In this document: positions 11,601 to 19,742 of the stretch, piece by piece
Numbering within the stretch: the first letter of the stretch is position 1
Layout: each line of letters begins with the position of its first letter
DNA from: Candidatus Gastranaerophilales bacterium
Lineage (GTDB): Bacteria > Cyanobacteriota > Vampirovibrionia > Gastranaerophilales > Gastranaerophilaceae
Assembly (NCBI GenBank): GCA_944323725.1
Contig: CALUTP010000041.1
Location: forward strand, 1 to 64,000
Reading direction: 5' to 3'
DNA length: 64,000 nt
The notes under the pieces: generated by a model
Databases searched by the model: none
What the model was told of the DNA's origin: nothing
What the model saw: the letters and a program-made list of their open reading frames with translations, nothing else
Position numbers and translations under genes: made by a program

Positions 11601-14600
11601 ATAAATATGACATTGAAAATGAACAAAATAAAAAATATATAACAGAAAAAACAACAGAAAAAGATGAAAATATAATAACCCGAGGAAGACTTGGAAAAAC
11701 TTTGGGAATAAATATACATTCAATAGATTATCATATTCAGCAGGGACATTTACGTGTTAATGCTGATGGGAAAATTGATTTGACTGATGAACTAAACAAA
11801 AATTTTGTAGAAAACTTTCAAAAAGGTGAAAAACAAAAAAGAAAGCCTAAACCTGTTACAGATAAAAATATTCAAGATATTTTAGGTGATTTGCCATTAG
11901 AATACTGCATCGAACATAAATTTCTTATCACCGATGAAAATGGTAAAATAGACTATGACGCTGAACAAAATAAAACTTTTATTGAAAAATTTAAAAATAA
12001 AGAACTTACTGTAAAAGACTTTTTTGTTTCAGTAGCAGAATTTGCAAGAAGAAATGGCAATAGTGAAACAACAATCATTAGAGCTATTTCAAATGGTAAA
12101 ATTGTAGTTGATGATAAAGGCAGAATTGATATTAATAATCCTGTTAACAAAGAATATTCAGAGGGGATTACTCAAAAAGAACAAAATCGCAATAACCCGA
12201 ATTACAAAACAGTAGCTGAACTTGTAGATTTACTTGGTTTTGCTAATTATGCAAGTGTTTATTATCACCTAAAAAATAAAAGACTAGTGAAAAACGAGAA
12301 TGGTTTTATAGATATTTCTGTAGAACCTAATAAATCATTTATTGAATCAATACAAAATGGGACTTATGAAAAACAAAAACAGGTTTCCACACCTTCAAAA
12401 GAAAAGCCAGTAACAGAAGATAATTCTAATGCAGTATACAAAACGCAAACTGAAATCGCCTTAGAAAAAGGTTTGACTCAAGCTACAATCAATTTTCATG
12501 TTGCAAGAGGACATCTTATTACATCAGGCAGGGGCAAAATTGATATAAATAATCCTATTAACGCTTACTTTATGAAAAATTTCAAAAAAGGCGAAAAATT
12601 TATCCCTTATGAAGACTCTCTTCCAAAAGCCGAAAATACACCTGCAGGAATCCAAGATAAAATTAACGAAATTAATCCAAATATGGTAACACTAAAGGAA
12701 TTTGCCGCAATGACAGGCTTGACAACAACTCCTATACTTTACCATATAGATAAAGGACGAGCTATTCGCGGAGAAGATGGTAAAATAGACATCACTAATC
12801 CTACTAATAGAAAATTTATTCAAAAATATAATGATGCAGTAGAATCTAAATTTACCCAAATGTCAACAGAGCACTTGAATGAAGAAAAATCAAGACTGCA
12901 AAGGAAATTAGTACCTCTACTCAGCAGAGAAATTTATATAAATGCAAATGAAATGCTAAAATTTTCTCAAGACAAATTTGACAGTTATATTCAATACACA
13001 ACAAGAAGACTTATAAATACAGAAAACCTATCCAATAATCAAACTGAAGCTTTATATACAATTATCAAAGAAATAATAACAAGCAGAATAAACAACAAAT
13101 CATTGCCTGAAAATTTTTCAGATGTTGGACTGGTCTCACTCAGCACAAGATTTGAAATAGATGGTTACCAAGCACTTCTTAATAGAATATCCAAACCTGA
13201 TAAGCCAATTAGAACAATCAAATCAGAACTTACAGACAAAGGCTTTGAATTGCAAATAGAGCCAGATGAAGCCTTTGATGAGTTTTTATCAAATATCAAA
13301 GAAGAATTTGGAGAAAAAATAAATATAATAAAACTAATGCAAGATTCAAAACAATATCCTACATCAAGACTTGTTGATAATTATTTATATAATAAATATT
13401 TAAGTCTAAAAATTCAAGGAAAAGATATTGTAAATGAATTTATTAAGAATTTGGAATTATCAAGTGGAAATAATTTAATTAACTTAAATAAAATTAATGT
13501 AGAAAATTTTGTAGAAAATATTTTATATAAAAATAAAAAAATTCCACAAAATGATCCGGAATTTGAAAAATTTAAGAAACATTTTGATTATAAAAAACTC
13601 ACTGAAATAATCGAAAAAATAAAATCAGAATATAAAAATAAATTCTATACATCAACCTGCACTGAAAATGCACTCAACCTACTGCAGGAAGCAAATCCAT
13701 TTGTTCCAGTAACAAGAGAAAATCTTACAGCTGTTATTAATGATAAATTAGGAATAGAAAGTTCTACAAAAGATATGAAATATCTTATAGAAACGGCGAA
13801 ATATAAAGATAGAACCGGACGTAGAACACCTATAGAAACTGAAATAAGAGAATATATAGAAGTGTTCCATACCGTAGAGCATGTTAATACTTATAATAGC
13901 CTTGTACAACTTTATAATAAATATTGCGGAATTAACAGAAATGATAAAATTGCAGCGGAATTTCTTAATGATCTTAAAATGACAGATGTTAATGGCAAAT
14001 TGAATAAAGATAGTATTCTCATTAATGAAGATATTATTAAAGATATTATAAAAAAATATGAAAAATATACGTCTATAAATACCGATAAAGAAATTGCTTC
14101 AACCAAAAGCAGTTACAATCAATATGATATTATAATTGAAGAAATACAAGATTTAGTAAAAGATGCAGGATTTCCTGATTCAGAGAATATAAATACTTCC
14201 AACTTAAAACAAGCTGAATTATTTATCGATATTATTGAAAATTATGAAAAAGATGTGGATATAGATAGTATTAACTCAGTATTAACAGCAATCAAAGAGA
14301 ACTTTAAAGGCAATACCTCCGATATCGCAGAAATATACTTTGCAGAACCTATTAGAAATAGGAATAAACTGATTGATTCATTAAAAACACCAGCTGGTAT
14401 TGAAGCATTAAAACAAAAATTAGAACTATATAACAGATGGAAATATAATATGCCAGAAGATTTGGATATTAACTCTTACGAATACTATAATTTAACAGAT
14501 AAAATGGGGCTGAAACCTGAACAAATATATTCAAAACAGACAAATATATTTAAAGTTTTAAACATAGAAAATTATGATGACTTAGAAAATTTATTAAACT

Positions 14601-15424
14601 CATCTGTTCAAGTAGAGTCTAATAAAAAAATGAGATTAATATATCAAGCTTTCGGTCAAAAAAATATCGACGGCTTAAAAGAATATTTTGATTCCCACAA
14701 TATTGACGACTTTAAAATTAAACATTCATTAATCTCAAGAAATTCAATAAAAAACTTCCAAAAATTTATAAATAACAATCCTGCATTATATAGCATATCA
14801 ATTAATTTCAAAAATAAAAATACTACACTAACAAAAAGTTTCGATGAAATATGCAAAATATTTGAAAACCTAAATGGGAAAATAACACTAAAAGAAGGTG
14901 ACGGAGCAGCTTATACCGACACAGCACCTCAAAATATAATTGCAGAACTTAAAAAGAAAGTCAGCCATAATACACATAAAAACGAAACTTTTAATAATAC
15001 TACTGAATACAAAAATATATTTAAACTACTTGGTATTGATACTCAAAATATGTCACCACGTGAAATTTCTTATACGCTTGATAACTTAACAACTAAACAA
15101 CAAGAAATATTAGAACAAATTTCAACAGTTTTAAGTTCGCCAAATTTTGATGAAATGATGACAAGTATTCATGGTAAAATGAGATTTTTAGAAAGATTTA
15201 TTCTAAAAGATAAGATTGATATAAAAAACAAAGTAGAATATGAAGCATATATAGATTATTTTATTAAAATGATAAGGACTCATTTAAATAAAAATGTTAC
15301 AATCGAAGTATTTCAATCAGGTACAGACGGAGGTAAAATTGCACCTAAAATTAAATTTAATGATGAAGGCATAACTTATACAATCACACTTGATGACAGG
15401 CATAAAATTCATACTATTTTCTAA
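8615..15424 (+). CDS. giant modular protein: zincin-like segment, eight HTH-like repeats, toxin-like C-terminus
   Basis: 2269 residues, no signal peptide, and a Lys/Glu/Asn-rich composition. Seen in order: a charged N-terminal region (1-345); Ala/Gly-rich hydrophobic stretches at about 351-375, 384-409, 429-452 and 485-530 that look like membrane or glycine-zipper segments; an HExxH motif, HEFQH at 737-741 followed by VIQ, as in zincin-like domains of large phage/plasmid polyvalent proteins; eight repeats of about 50 residues (about 916-1410) of helix-turn-helix type ending DGKID-NP-N--F; a long helical region (about 1410-2180); and a C-terminal segment with HGKMRFLER (from His2186) and a final TITLDDRHKIHTIF that recalls BECR-type RNase toxins. 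The start is preceded by AAAGG. The next gene is convergent and begins one base after its stop. Function unknown. An effector or polymorphic-toxin role is inference, as is any DNA binding by the repeats. Confidence 0.8.
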   Translation: MADPIQINLYIKSLGLTGKEADLKRKELEKLSNEELKLLISGKKVSNDTQPWEKEYLIKKTENNNQFFEFKTDNGIMGWRPQEENLPAVEKKIYKTYEKRELREFAGEFIYNSTLNAKTEIENFNNGIGFISLQNGVNNFKSLIGTETSHEFEKRLSKELDNAKVLKNLAPHEGKFEYQFEKDRKIEFNPANIENLKKKTEEYTRLTAFQEKYENLNAGLKHIKILYAKENALETAKERGQIVPEQKSTFEEEFVKILDEFCGGNEELRNEYIKKISSGITNRKELKEHFIECLERLEKECKKELQKEFGGKTYEQHTKEYNEICKKAIGSENAENMARNYIENAKKYATYAEIGTTIALSLLLPGSSLVSTTGKKLTLKFGQKAAGYLKAGLTGTMASIPAGITAIDAATSKNGFTEEKKSEIIAKWKNGLFYGGLGAYVSGPIGNSVEALLKTKPNVIASTIQKAFNGKGLNTAAKASGITAETTADVVLDMITQNGDIISSLQTNGGMNIGMMLVGGRLSKAFSKNNPNILIQKQTDGSYVLKDSNGKLLFKANDENILATFLLGKAIENSGNEPAKAAGNANITMDNPGALAAKKLQDKVGLKLDNKRTGQDFPKAPIKYNTPNKGLLNVLKHFNPEVMEAHYAQIGNRINDVIKNHSSELKSLSNNFEINKQAFSEKIVEILSNEFGLKGLEPPIRFGDTGSDDGYWDWTRAEILINKNINTPEDIVKMLSHEFQHVIQYKDILTKYGKNGLIMLCKTGENPQETYNTTINLPYTQKLLHFAKENPYAKNGLNDYMSRIYTDEMQNYKDSDNPEYTNQIVEQEAYYLGNNRSNQAYSENVIGNNDNSVKNTIANLKAKLKKGEPLNNSTTIDDKINSNIEQNYTIDEFGQIQHNTPAGNVNPNNPIKPIKTYADENGISQYMMKKYIELGKITLTPDGKIDSRNPDNIKFVEELNRPSLITKEELSAILGISERSLPELVRSGKLVQDISNKYDIENEQNKKYITEKTTEKDENIITRGRLGKTLGINIHSIDYHIQQGHLRVNADGKIDLTDELNKNFVENFQKGEKQKRKPKPVTDKNIQDILGDLPLEYCIEHKFLITDENGKIDYDAEQNKTFIEKFKNKELTVKDFFVSVAEFARRNGNSETTIIRAISNGKIVVDDKGRIDINNPVNKEYSEGITQKEQNRNNPNYKTVAELVDLLGFANYASVYYHLKNKRLVKNENGFIDISVEPNKSFIESIQNGTYEKQKQVSTPSKEKPVTEDNSNAVYKTQTEIALEKGLTQATINFHVARGHLITSGRGKIDINNPINAYFMKNFKKGEKFIPYEDSLPKAENTPAGIQDKINEINPNMVTLKEFAAMTGLTTTPILYHIDKGRAIRGEDGKIDITNPTNRKFIQKYNDAVESKFTQMSTEHLNEEKSRLQRKLVPLLSREIYINANEMLKFSQDKFDSYIQYTTRRLINTENLSNNQTEALYTIIKEIITSRINNKSLPENFSDVGLVSLSTRFEIDGYQALLNRISKPDKPIRTIKSELTDKGFELQIEPDEAFDEFLSNIKEEFGEKINIIKLMQDSKQYPTSRLVDNYLYNKYLSLKIQGKDIVNEFIKNLELSSGNNLINLNKINVENFVENILYKNKKIPQNDPEFEKFKKHFDYKKLTEIIEKIKSEYKNKFYTSTCTENALNLLQEANPFVPVTRENLTAVINDKLGIESSTKDMKYLIETAKYKDRTGRRTPIETEIREYIEVFHTVEHVNTYNSLVQLYNKYCGINRNDKIAAEFLNDLKMTDVNGKLNKDSILINEDIIKDIIKKYEKYTSINTDKEIASTKSSYNQYDIIIEEIQDLVKDAGFPDSENINTSNLKQAELFIDIIENYEKDVDIDSINSVLTAIKENFKGNTSDIAEIYFAEPIRNRNKLIDSLKTPAGIEALKQKLELYNRWKYNMPEDLDINSYEYYNLTDKMGLKPEQIYSKQTNIFKVLNIENYDDLENLLNSSVQVESNKKMRLIYQAFGQKNIDGLKEYFDSHNIDDFKIKHSLISRNSIKNFQKFINNNPALYSISINFKNKNTTLTKSFDEICKIFENLNGKITLKEGDGAAYTDTAPQNIIAELKKKVSHNTHKNETFNNTTEYKNIFKLLGIDTQNMSPREISYTLDNLTTKQQEILEQISTVLSSPNFDEMMTSIHGKMRFLERFILKDKIDIKNKVEYEAYIDYFIKMIRTHLNKNVTIEVFQSGTDGGKIAPKIKFNDEGITYTITLDDRHKIHTIF
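11360..12845 (+). repeat. eight tandem HTH-like protein repeats inside the giant gene
   Basis: Repeats begin near residues 916, 964, 1020, 1082, 1136, 1198, 1275 and 1357. The common pattern is an N-terminal helix-turn-helix (for example TLKEFAAMTGLTTTPILYHI), a short G(K/H)L wing, then DGKID and NP-N--F-. The order resembles the winged-helix DNA-binding domain of phage Nu1/terminase small subunits. The copies are divergent, so this is an old amplification and not a recent slippage repeat. Confidence 0.75.
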
Positions 15425-15814
15425 TTAAACTAATATTGACAAATTTTCAGCAATTTGTTCTTTTGAAATATTATTCTTATTTTCAATACTATCAAAAGTA
15501 ATAAACATATTATCAAAAAAAGCTTCTTCTTTTTCAGTCAAATTTATCTTTTTACCAGTTGAATTAACTGAATTTTGAGAATTATAAATTTGTTGTATAG
15601 AATTATTTAATTTTTTTATATATTCTTCTTTTTTCAAATAACCTTTTAAATAATCAACACTATTTGTATATATATCAGATACAGGTAATGGCTTTTTCAT
15701 ATATATATCTTTTTTATTTTCAAGTTTTTTAGCCAATTTTTGCATTTTTACATTACTTGATGCAGTAAAACTCAGTATATTTGCATATTGATTATTAAAT
15801 AATTCTATTTTCAC
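15425..15814 (-). CDS. hypothetical small Lys/Asn-rich protein
   Basis: 129 residues, GTG start preceded by AGGA. The N-terminus NILSFTASSN is followed by a very Lys-rich helical segment (about 23-45) and a Lys/Gln/Asn-rich helical body; there is no signal peptide or membrane span. It is convergent with the giant repeat gene and ends on the base after that gene's stop, with no terminator between them. An immunity role for the giant protein's toxin-like tail is possible, but immunity genes normally lie downstream on the same strand, so I do not claim it. I do not recognise the family. Confidence 0.6.
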   Translation of the reverse strand: MKIELFNNQYANILSFTASSNVKMQKLAKKLENKKDIYMKKPLPVSDIYTNSVDYLKGYLKKEEYIKKLNNSIQQIYNSQNSVNSTGKKINLTEKEEAFFDNMFITFDSIENKNNISKEQIAENLSILV

Positions 15815-15967
15815 GTATTTATTCCTAAGTTTTATATATTTATATAAATACCATAAAAAAATTTTTTGTTAATCAAATTGTTAAAAATTAGTTAATTATA
15901 CAAAGATTCCATAAAAATAGAGTAATAATAATGATGTAAATGAAATGGAAATGAAAGGAGTATGGTT

Positions 15968-16423
15968 ATGAAATTTCTAATTAAAAAAGCACCGGACAGT
16001 TTTATTAAATCAGTTAATGACGAAATCAGCTCTATTCTAAGCCGTAATTTTGACAGCTTTTTCCCAGAATATATTTTCTCCGAAGAAACAGAAAAAATGG
16101 CAATGCCGGTAGAAATTAAGGAAAAAGAGAAAGAATATTATATTAAAGCAGAACTACCTGGAGTAAAAAAAGAAAATCTAGATATTGACATAGATAAAAA
16201 TCATCTAACTATAAATGCAAGAAAAGAAGAAGAAACTGAAGAAGATACAAAAAGTTATAGGAAATCTGAGTTTAGATATGGCGAATTTTCAAGAACAGTC
16301 TACTTCCCTATGGATATAGATATTGACAAAACAGAAGCTAAACTGGAACATGGCGTGCTAGCTGTAAAAGCCCCTAAAATAAATGCAGAAACAGAAAGTG
16401 TTCGAAAATTAACTATCAAATAA
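15968..16423 (+). CDS. small heat-shock protein, Hsp20/alpha-crystallin family
   Basis: ATP-independent holdase chaperone, cytoplasmic, 151 residues. The alpha-crystallin domain runs from about residue 40 (MPVEIKEKEKEYYIKAELPG) through the DIDIDKNHLTINARKEEE and FRYGEFSRTVYFP segments to AKLEHGVLAVKAPK, the usual A-x-x-x-n-G-v-L motif. I start at the second ATG (15968) because the AAAGGAG at 15954-15960 is 7 bases from it and only 1 base from the first ATG. It is a single gene with its own terminator. No CIRCE-type inverted repeat was seen upstream. Confidence 0.93.
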   Translation: MKFLIKKAPDSFIKSVNDEISSILSRNFDSFFPEYIFSEETEKMAMPVEIKEKEKEYYIKAELPGVKKENLDIDIDKNHLTINARKEEETEEDTKSYRKSEFRYGEFSRTVYFPMDIDIDKTEAKLEHGVLAVKAPKINAETESVRKLTIK

Positions 16424-16441
16424 TCATAAACCTAAAATATC

Positions 16442-16473
16442 AAGGTGCAGTAACTTAAACTGCACCTTTTTTT
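16442..16473 (+). terminator. Rho-independent terminator after hsp20
   Basis: Stem AAGGTGCAGT / ACTGCACCTT (10 bp) with a 7-base loop, followed by a T-run. Confidence 0.85.
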
Positions 16474-16487
16474 ATTCAAAAAACTAA

Positions 16488-16551
16488 CCTGTTTTCTAAT
16501 ATCAAAAATTTTAATTAAATAATAAGATAAATTTAAATAATTGAAAACAGG
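16488..16551 (+). promoter_or_regulatory. inverted repeat overlapping the Shine-Dalgarno of the decarboxylase gene
   Basis: CCTGTTTTC (16488-16496) pairs perfectly with GAAAACAGG (16543-16551), and the 3' arm contains the first part of the SD CAGGAG (16548-16553). In RNA this would form a stem with a 46-base AU-rich loop that hides the ribosome binding site. It could instead be a DNA operator. Confidence 0.35.
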
Positions 16552-16559
16552 AGTAACCA

Positions 16560-18188
16560 ATGGCAAAAATCAGAGTAGTTAATTTTTTAATACAGGAATT
16601 ATTTAAACTTGGAATAACACATTTTTTTGGACTACCAGGAGATTATTGTTTTAAACTTATTGAAGCAATAGAGACCAATCCACAAACTAGATGGATTGGA
16701 TGTACAAATGAGTTAAATGCTGGATATGCCGCTGACGGGTACGCAAGATTAAATGGTTATGGAGCACTAGTTACGACATATAATGTAGGGGAACTTTCAG
16801 CTTTAAATGCAATAGGAGGTTCCTTTGCTGAAAATATCCCTGTAATTCATATAGTAGGACTGCCTGAAACTAAATATATTAAAAATAATACCCTTATACA
16901 TCATAATTTTGACAATCCTGATTATTTCGCAAGTTATAACGCTTATTCCTGTTTTACACAAAGTGCAGTAATGCTGAATGAACAAAATGCAAAAAATGAA
17001 ATTGAAAGAATCCTTTATATATTTCAAAAATATAAAAAACCAGTATATCTATCTATACCATCAGATATATTTGACTTAGAAATAGAAAATACACCTGAAA
17101 TAAAATATATCCAAAGCGATAAACAAAAACTTAAAAAAGCAGTTGAACATGCTCTTAAATTAATACAAAAATCTCAATCCCCAATTATAATAGGAGATAG
17201 CCTTATAGCCAGATTTTCAAGCGAAAATGAATTTATTGAATTTATAAAACAAAGCGGGCTTCCAGCTACAACATTACTAATGGGTAAAGGTTTGCTTAAT
17301 GAAAGCAACCCGAATTTCATAGGCACATATCTGGGCAGCTATGGAAACCCGAATGTAAACTATCAAGTTAATAATTCAGACTGTCCAATTTGTATTGGTA
17401 CAATATTCAGCGACTTTAATACTTTAAATTTCAACATACAAATAAATCCATCTCAAAATATTAATATTCAAGGTACATACACAATAATTCAGGAAAAATT
17501 ATATGATAATGTGCGAATGAAAGATATTCTTAGTGAATTATCAAAACAAATTAAAACTCGTAATACAGATATTATAAAAGATACAATAAAACTACCCGCT
17601 TCAAAAATTGTAGAAGAAAAAAATTTGAATTTTGAATACATCACTTCAAGACTTCAAGAATTTATAAAGCCGTATGATAGAATTTTTTCAGACACTGGGA
17701 TATTTTCTATGGCAATACCAGAATTAACATTACCAGAAGGAGCAGTATGGTACTCACAACTATTATGGGCCTCAATAGGCTGGGCAACTCCTGCAATATT
17801 TGGGGCACAACTAGCAGAACCTCAAAAAAGAATGATCTTACTTACAGGAGAAGGTGCGCATCAACTGACTTTTCAATCTTTAAGCACTATGTTAACCTAT
17901 GAAATAAAACCTGTGATAATTGTTTTAAATAATTTTGGCTACACTATAGAAAGATTTTTCTCAAAAAATCCTAATGCAGAATATAATAATATACCGCAAT
18001 GGGATTATACTAAAATTGCAAGTGACTTTGGTGGGAATATTTGGACAGCAAAGGCGAAAACAGCTAAAGAATTTGATAATGTACTTAAACAAGTGGAACT
18101 GGCATGTCAAGATAAATTATGCTACATTGAAATTTTCACAGAAGAAAAAGAACTCCCTGAATTAATGAAAAAAATATATAATCATTAA
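16560..18188 (+). CDS. thiamine-diphosphate-dependent 2-oxoacid decarboxylase (pyruvate/indolepyruvate decarboxylase type)
   Basis: Non-oxidative decarboxylation of a 2-oxoacid to an aldehyde, cytoplasmic; 542 residues, the usual length for PDC/IPDC. Family residues visible: FGLPGDY near the start, the catalytic Glu51 in CTNELNAGYAADGYAR, the His pair His114-His115 (TLIHHNF, as in Zymomonas PDC), and the ThDP/Mg motif running from LLTGEGAHQ to the NN of VLNNFGYTIE. With an alcohol dehydrogenase elsewhere it would give ethanol or fusel alcohols. No partner gene is adjacent. Whether pyruvate, indolepyruvate or a branched oxoacid is the substrate cannot be decided from sequence alone. The SD may be occluded by an inverted repeat upstream. 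Confidence 0.88.
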   Translation: MAKIRVVNFLIQELFKLGITHFFGLPGDYCFKLIEAIETNPQTRWIGCTNELNAGYAADGYARLNGYGALVTTYNVGELSALNAIGGSFAENIPVIHIVGLPETKYIKNNTLIHHNFDNPDYFASYNAYSCFTQSAVMLNEQNAKNEIERILYIFQKYKKPVYLSIPSDIFDLEIENTPEIKYIQSDKQKLKKAVEHALKLIQKSQSPIIIGDSLIARFSSENEFIEFIKQSGLPATTLLMGKGLLNESNPNFIGTYLGSYGNPNVNYQVNNSDCPICIGTIFSDFNTLNFNIQINPSQNINIQGTYTIIQEKLYDNVRMKDILSELSKQIKTRNTDIIKDTIKLPASKIVEEKNLNFEYITSRLQEFIKPYDRIFSDTGIFSMAIPELTLPEGAVWYSQLLWASIGWATPAIFGAQLAEPQKRMILLTGEGAHQLTFQSLSTMLTYEIKPVIIVLNNFGYTIERFFSKNPNAEYNNIPQWDYTKIASDFGGNIWTAKAKTAKEFDNVLKQVELACQDKLCYIEIFTEEKELPELMKKIYNH

Positions 18189-18196
18189 TATTTACT

Positions 18197-18222
18197 AATT
18201 AAAATCATAAATGATTTTAATT
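18197..18222. terminator. AT-rich perfect inverted repeat between convergent genes
   Basis: AATTAAAATCAT-AA-ATGATTTTAATT, a 12-bp perfect stem located between the ends of the decarboxylase and LysM genes. It lacks GC pairs and a T-run, so it is a weak terminator or merely a hairpin that protects 3' ends. Confidence 0.35.
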
Positions 18223-18270
18223 ATTTCAAACTAGATATCATACTTTATACATAGAAATATCAATTATATA

Positions 18271-18957
18271 CTAATAAGTAAGTATAGCATATTTGGATAA
18301 ATCTTCCAAACGCTCCATTACAATTTGCATATCCTTAGGATTTATCTGACCTACTTTTGGACGTCTAATAGAACCTTTTGATGTAACAGAACCATCTCTT
18401 TTAACTTCATAATCAAACCCATAGGCATATGTATTTTCTTCACTTTCAAAAGCACCTTTTTTAAATTTGCCATTTTTATCTAAATTAAAGGATATAACAG
18501 GATGGTAATTAGAAATATATCCAGTCTTTTCATCTTTATAATATTGATAAACATGGTACAAATTTAAAGATTTAGGATATGCTTGAGAAATATGTATTGT
18601 TTTATCATTAAATAAAGTTTCTTTTATTTTAGCAAATGTTACTTCTGCATGAGTCGGAGTTTTTTGATTTTTATCTACAGACTTAACCTGTTTAGAAAAA
18701 ACTGCAGGAAGATATATTTCATCATTTACTTTCAAATTATTCATTTTTTCAACTGTTTCTAATTTATTTAATTTTGCAATCAATAACATATACTCACTAA
18801 TTTCTTGATTAGTAGCTTTTGGATTATTTAACTCTTGCTTTGCAAGTTTCCATAAACTATCCCCTTTTTTGAGTTTACGAACTTCTCCCTTTTGAACATC
18901 CGGCAATTTTTTCATTACATAATTTATATACGCTTGTTCATCAATACTATTAACCAT
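18271..18957 (-). CDS. LysM-domain protein of unknown function
   Basis: 228 residues with no signal peptide. A LysM-like module (about residues 27-90) starts with RKLKKGDSLWKLAKQEL and ends NDEIYLPAVF, a form known to bind glycan chains of peptidoglycan. The C-terminal 130 residues are rich in Tyr/Lys and contain SFNLDKNGKFKKG and a RDGSVTSKGSIRRP segment that I do not recognise. Start is supported by AGGAG about 7 bases upstream. It is a single gene, convergent with the decarboxylase and divergent from the small secreted protein. It shares the lack of an export signal with the other LysM proteins of this window. Confidence 0.75.
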   Translation of the reverse strand: MVNSIDEQAYINYVMKKLPDVQKGEVRKLKKGDSLWKLAKQELNNPKATNQEISEYMLLIAKLNKLETVEKMNNLKVNDEIYLPAVFSKQVKSVDKNQKTPTHAEVTFAKIKETLFNDKTIHISQAYPKSLNLYHVYQYYKDEKTGYISNYHPVISFNLDKNGKFKKGAFESEENTYAYGFDYEVKRDGSVTSKGSIRRPKVGQINPKDMQIVMERLEDLSKYAILTY

Positions 18958-19019
18958 AGAAAATCTCCTATTTTTATCCCCTTATTTTTATAAAAACTTT
19001 TCATTTAAAAAAATTGCCT

Positions 19020-19025
19020 TATAAT
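19020..19025 (+). promoter_or_regulatory. -10 box placed for a leaderless message
   Basis: TATAAT ends 7 bases before the ATG at 19033. No clear -35 and no SD are present. Confidence 0.4.
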
Positions 19026-19032
19026 TATAAAT

Positions 19033-19479
19033 ATGAAGAAATTTTTAATAACAATTCTAATATGTATCTGCCCTATAGCATATGCAAACGAGCGTACTGA
19101 TAACGGTTTCAGCAAAAAGTTTACACAGAAATTTAAAAACTGTGATGTATATATTGAAAATGCATCCTTCAATATGGCAGGAACCGTATTTCATGACAGT
19201 AAACAAATACTTGGCAAAAACGGCAATACCTGTGAATACATCCAAATAACAGGAACATCAAATGGTATGCTTACAGTAAGTTGTTCATTTAATGAATCAA
19301 CCACTAACGAACTATATAATGCCCTTTTAATAAAACCTGATCACTATAGCGGGATTAACAAAACAGAAGAAATATGGCAAAAAGTAATGCAAAACCCTAA
19401 AAATTGTAAATATAACCGTTCTGAATATTACGATAAAGGCTACACCGTTGACCCTAAATACCTTCCAATATTTAATTAA
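19033..19479 (+). CDS. small secreted hypothetical protein
   Basis: 148 residues with a signal peptide (about 1-18, KKFLITILICICPIAYA|NE). The mature part has six Cys (for example KNCDVYIEN, NTCEYI, SCSFN, KNCKYNR), suggesting disulfides in the periplasm, which the VKOR-DsbA fusion in this window could form. No SD is visible. A TATAAT lies 7 bases before the ATG, so the message may be leaderless. The family is not recognised. Confidence 0.7.
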   Translation: MKKFLITILICICPIAYANERTDNGFSKKFTQKFKNCDVYIENASFNMAGTVFHDSKQILGKNGNTCEYIQITGTSNGMLTVSCSFNESTTNELYNALLIKPDHYSGINKTEEIWQKVMQNPKNCKYNRSEYYDKGYTVDPKYLPIFN

Positions 19480-19566
19480 AGTTTTGTAAATTTTTTAATT
19501 AAACATCTAAAGATTTTTAAAACAGACTCCGTATTTACTTATGTGAAGTATAAGGAGTATTTATTT

Positions 19567-19740
19567 ATGTACGATTACGAAAACATTAAACAAGCCATTG
19601 AAGAAAAAAAAGAAGAAGACTATCAAGCACTAAAAGCTGAAATTTCTGGTATTGGAGCTTTTATTGAAAAATGTCTTAAAGTAGTTTTTGAGAACTCATC
19701 TTCAAAAAGCGAACGAGATTACAACATTACATCACTTTAA
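19567..19740 (+). CDS. hypothetical 57-residue acidic helical protein
   Basis: Begins MYDYENIKQAIEEKKEEDYQ, predicted helical, with a short hydrophobic GIGAFIEKCLKVVF stretch. I start at the ATG at 19567, which has AAGGAG 9 bases upstream; an in-frame GTG at 19543 lies before that SD and is unlikely. It is followed at once by a terminator hairpin. Nothing further can be said of its role. Confidence 0.65.
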   Translation: MYDYENIKQAIEEKKEEDYQALKAEISGIGAFIEKCLKVVFENSSSKSERDYNITSL

Positions 19741-19742
19741 AT

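Noticed and set aside
15425-15814. 129-residue protein as immunity protein of the giant gene
   Set aside because: Opposite strand, and nothing in its sequence suggests a known immunity family; kept only as a weak possibility.
15815-15967. CIRCE or other heat-shock operator before hsp20
   Set aside because: No TTAGCACTC-type inverted repeat and no clear sigma-32-like promoter found in the 150 bases.
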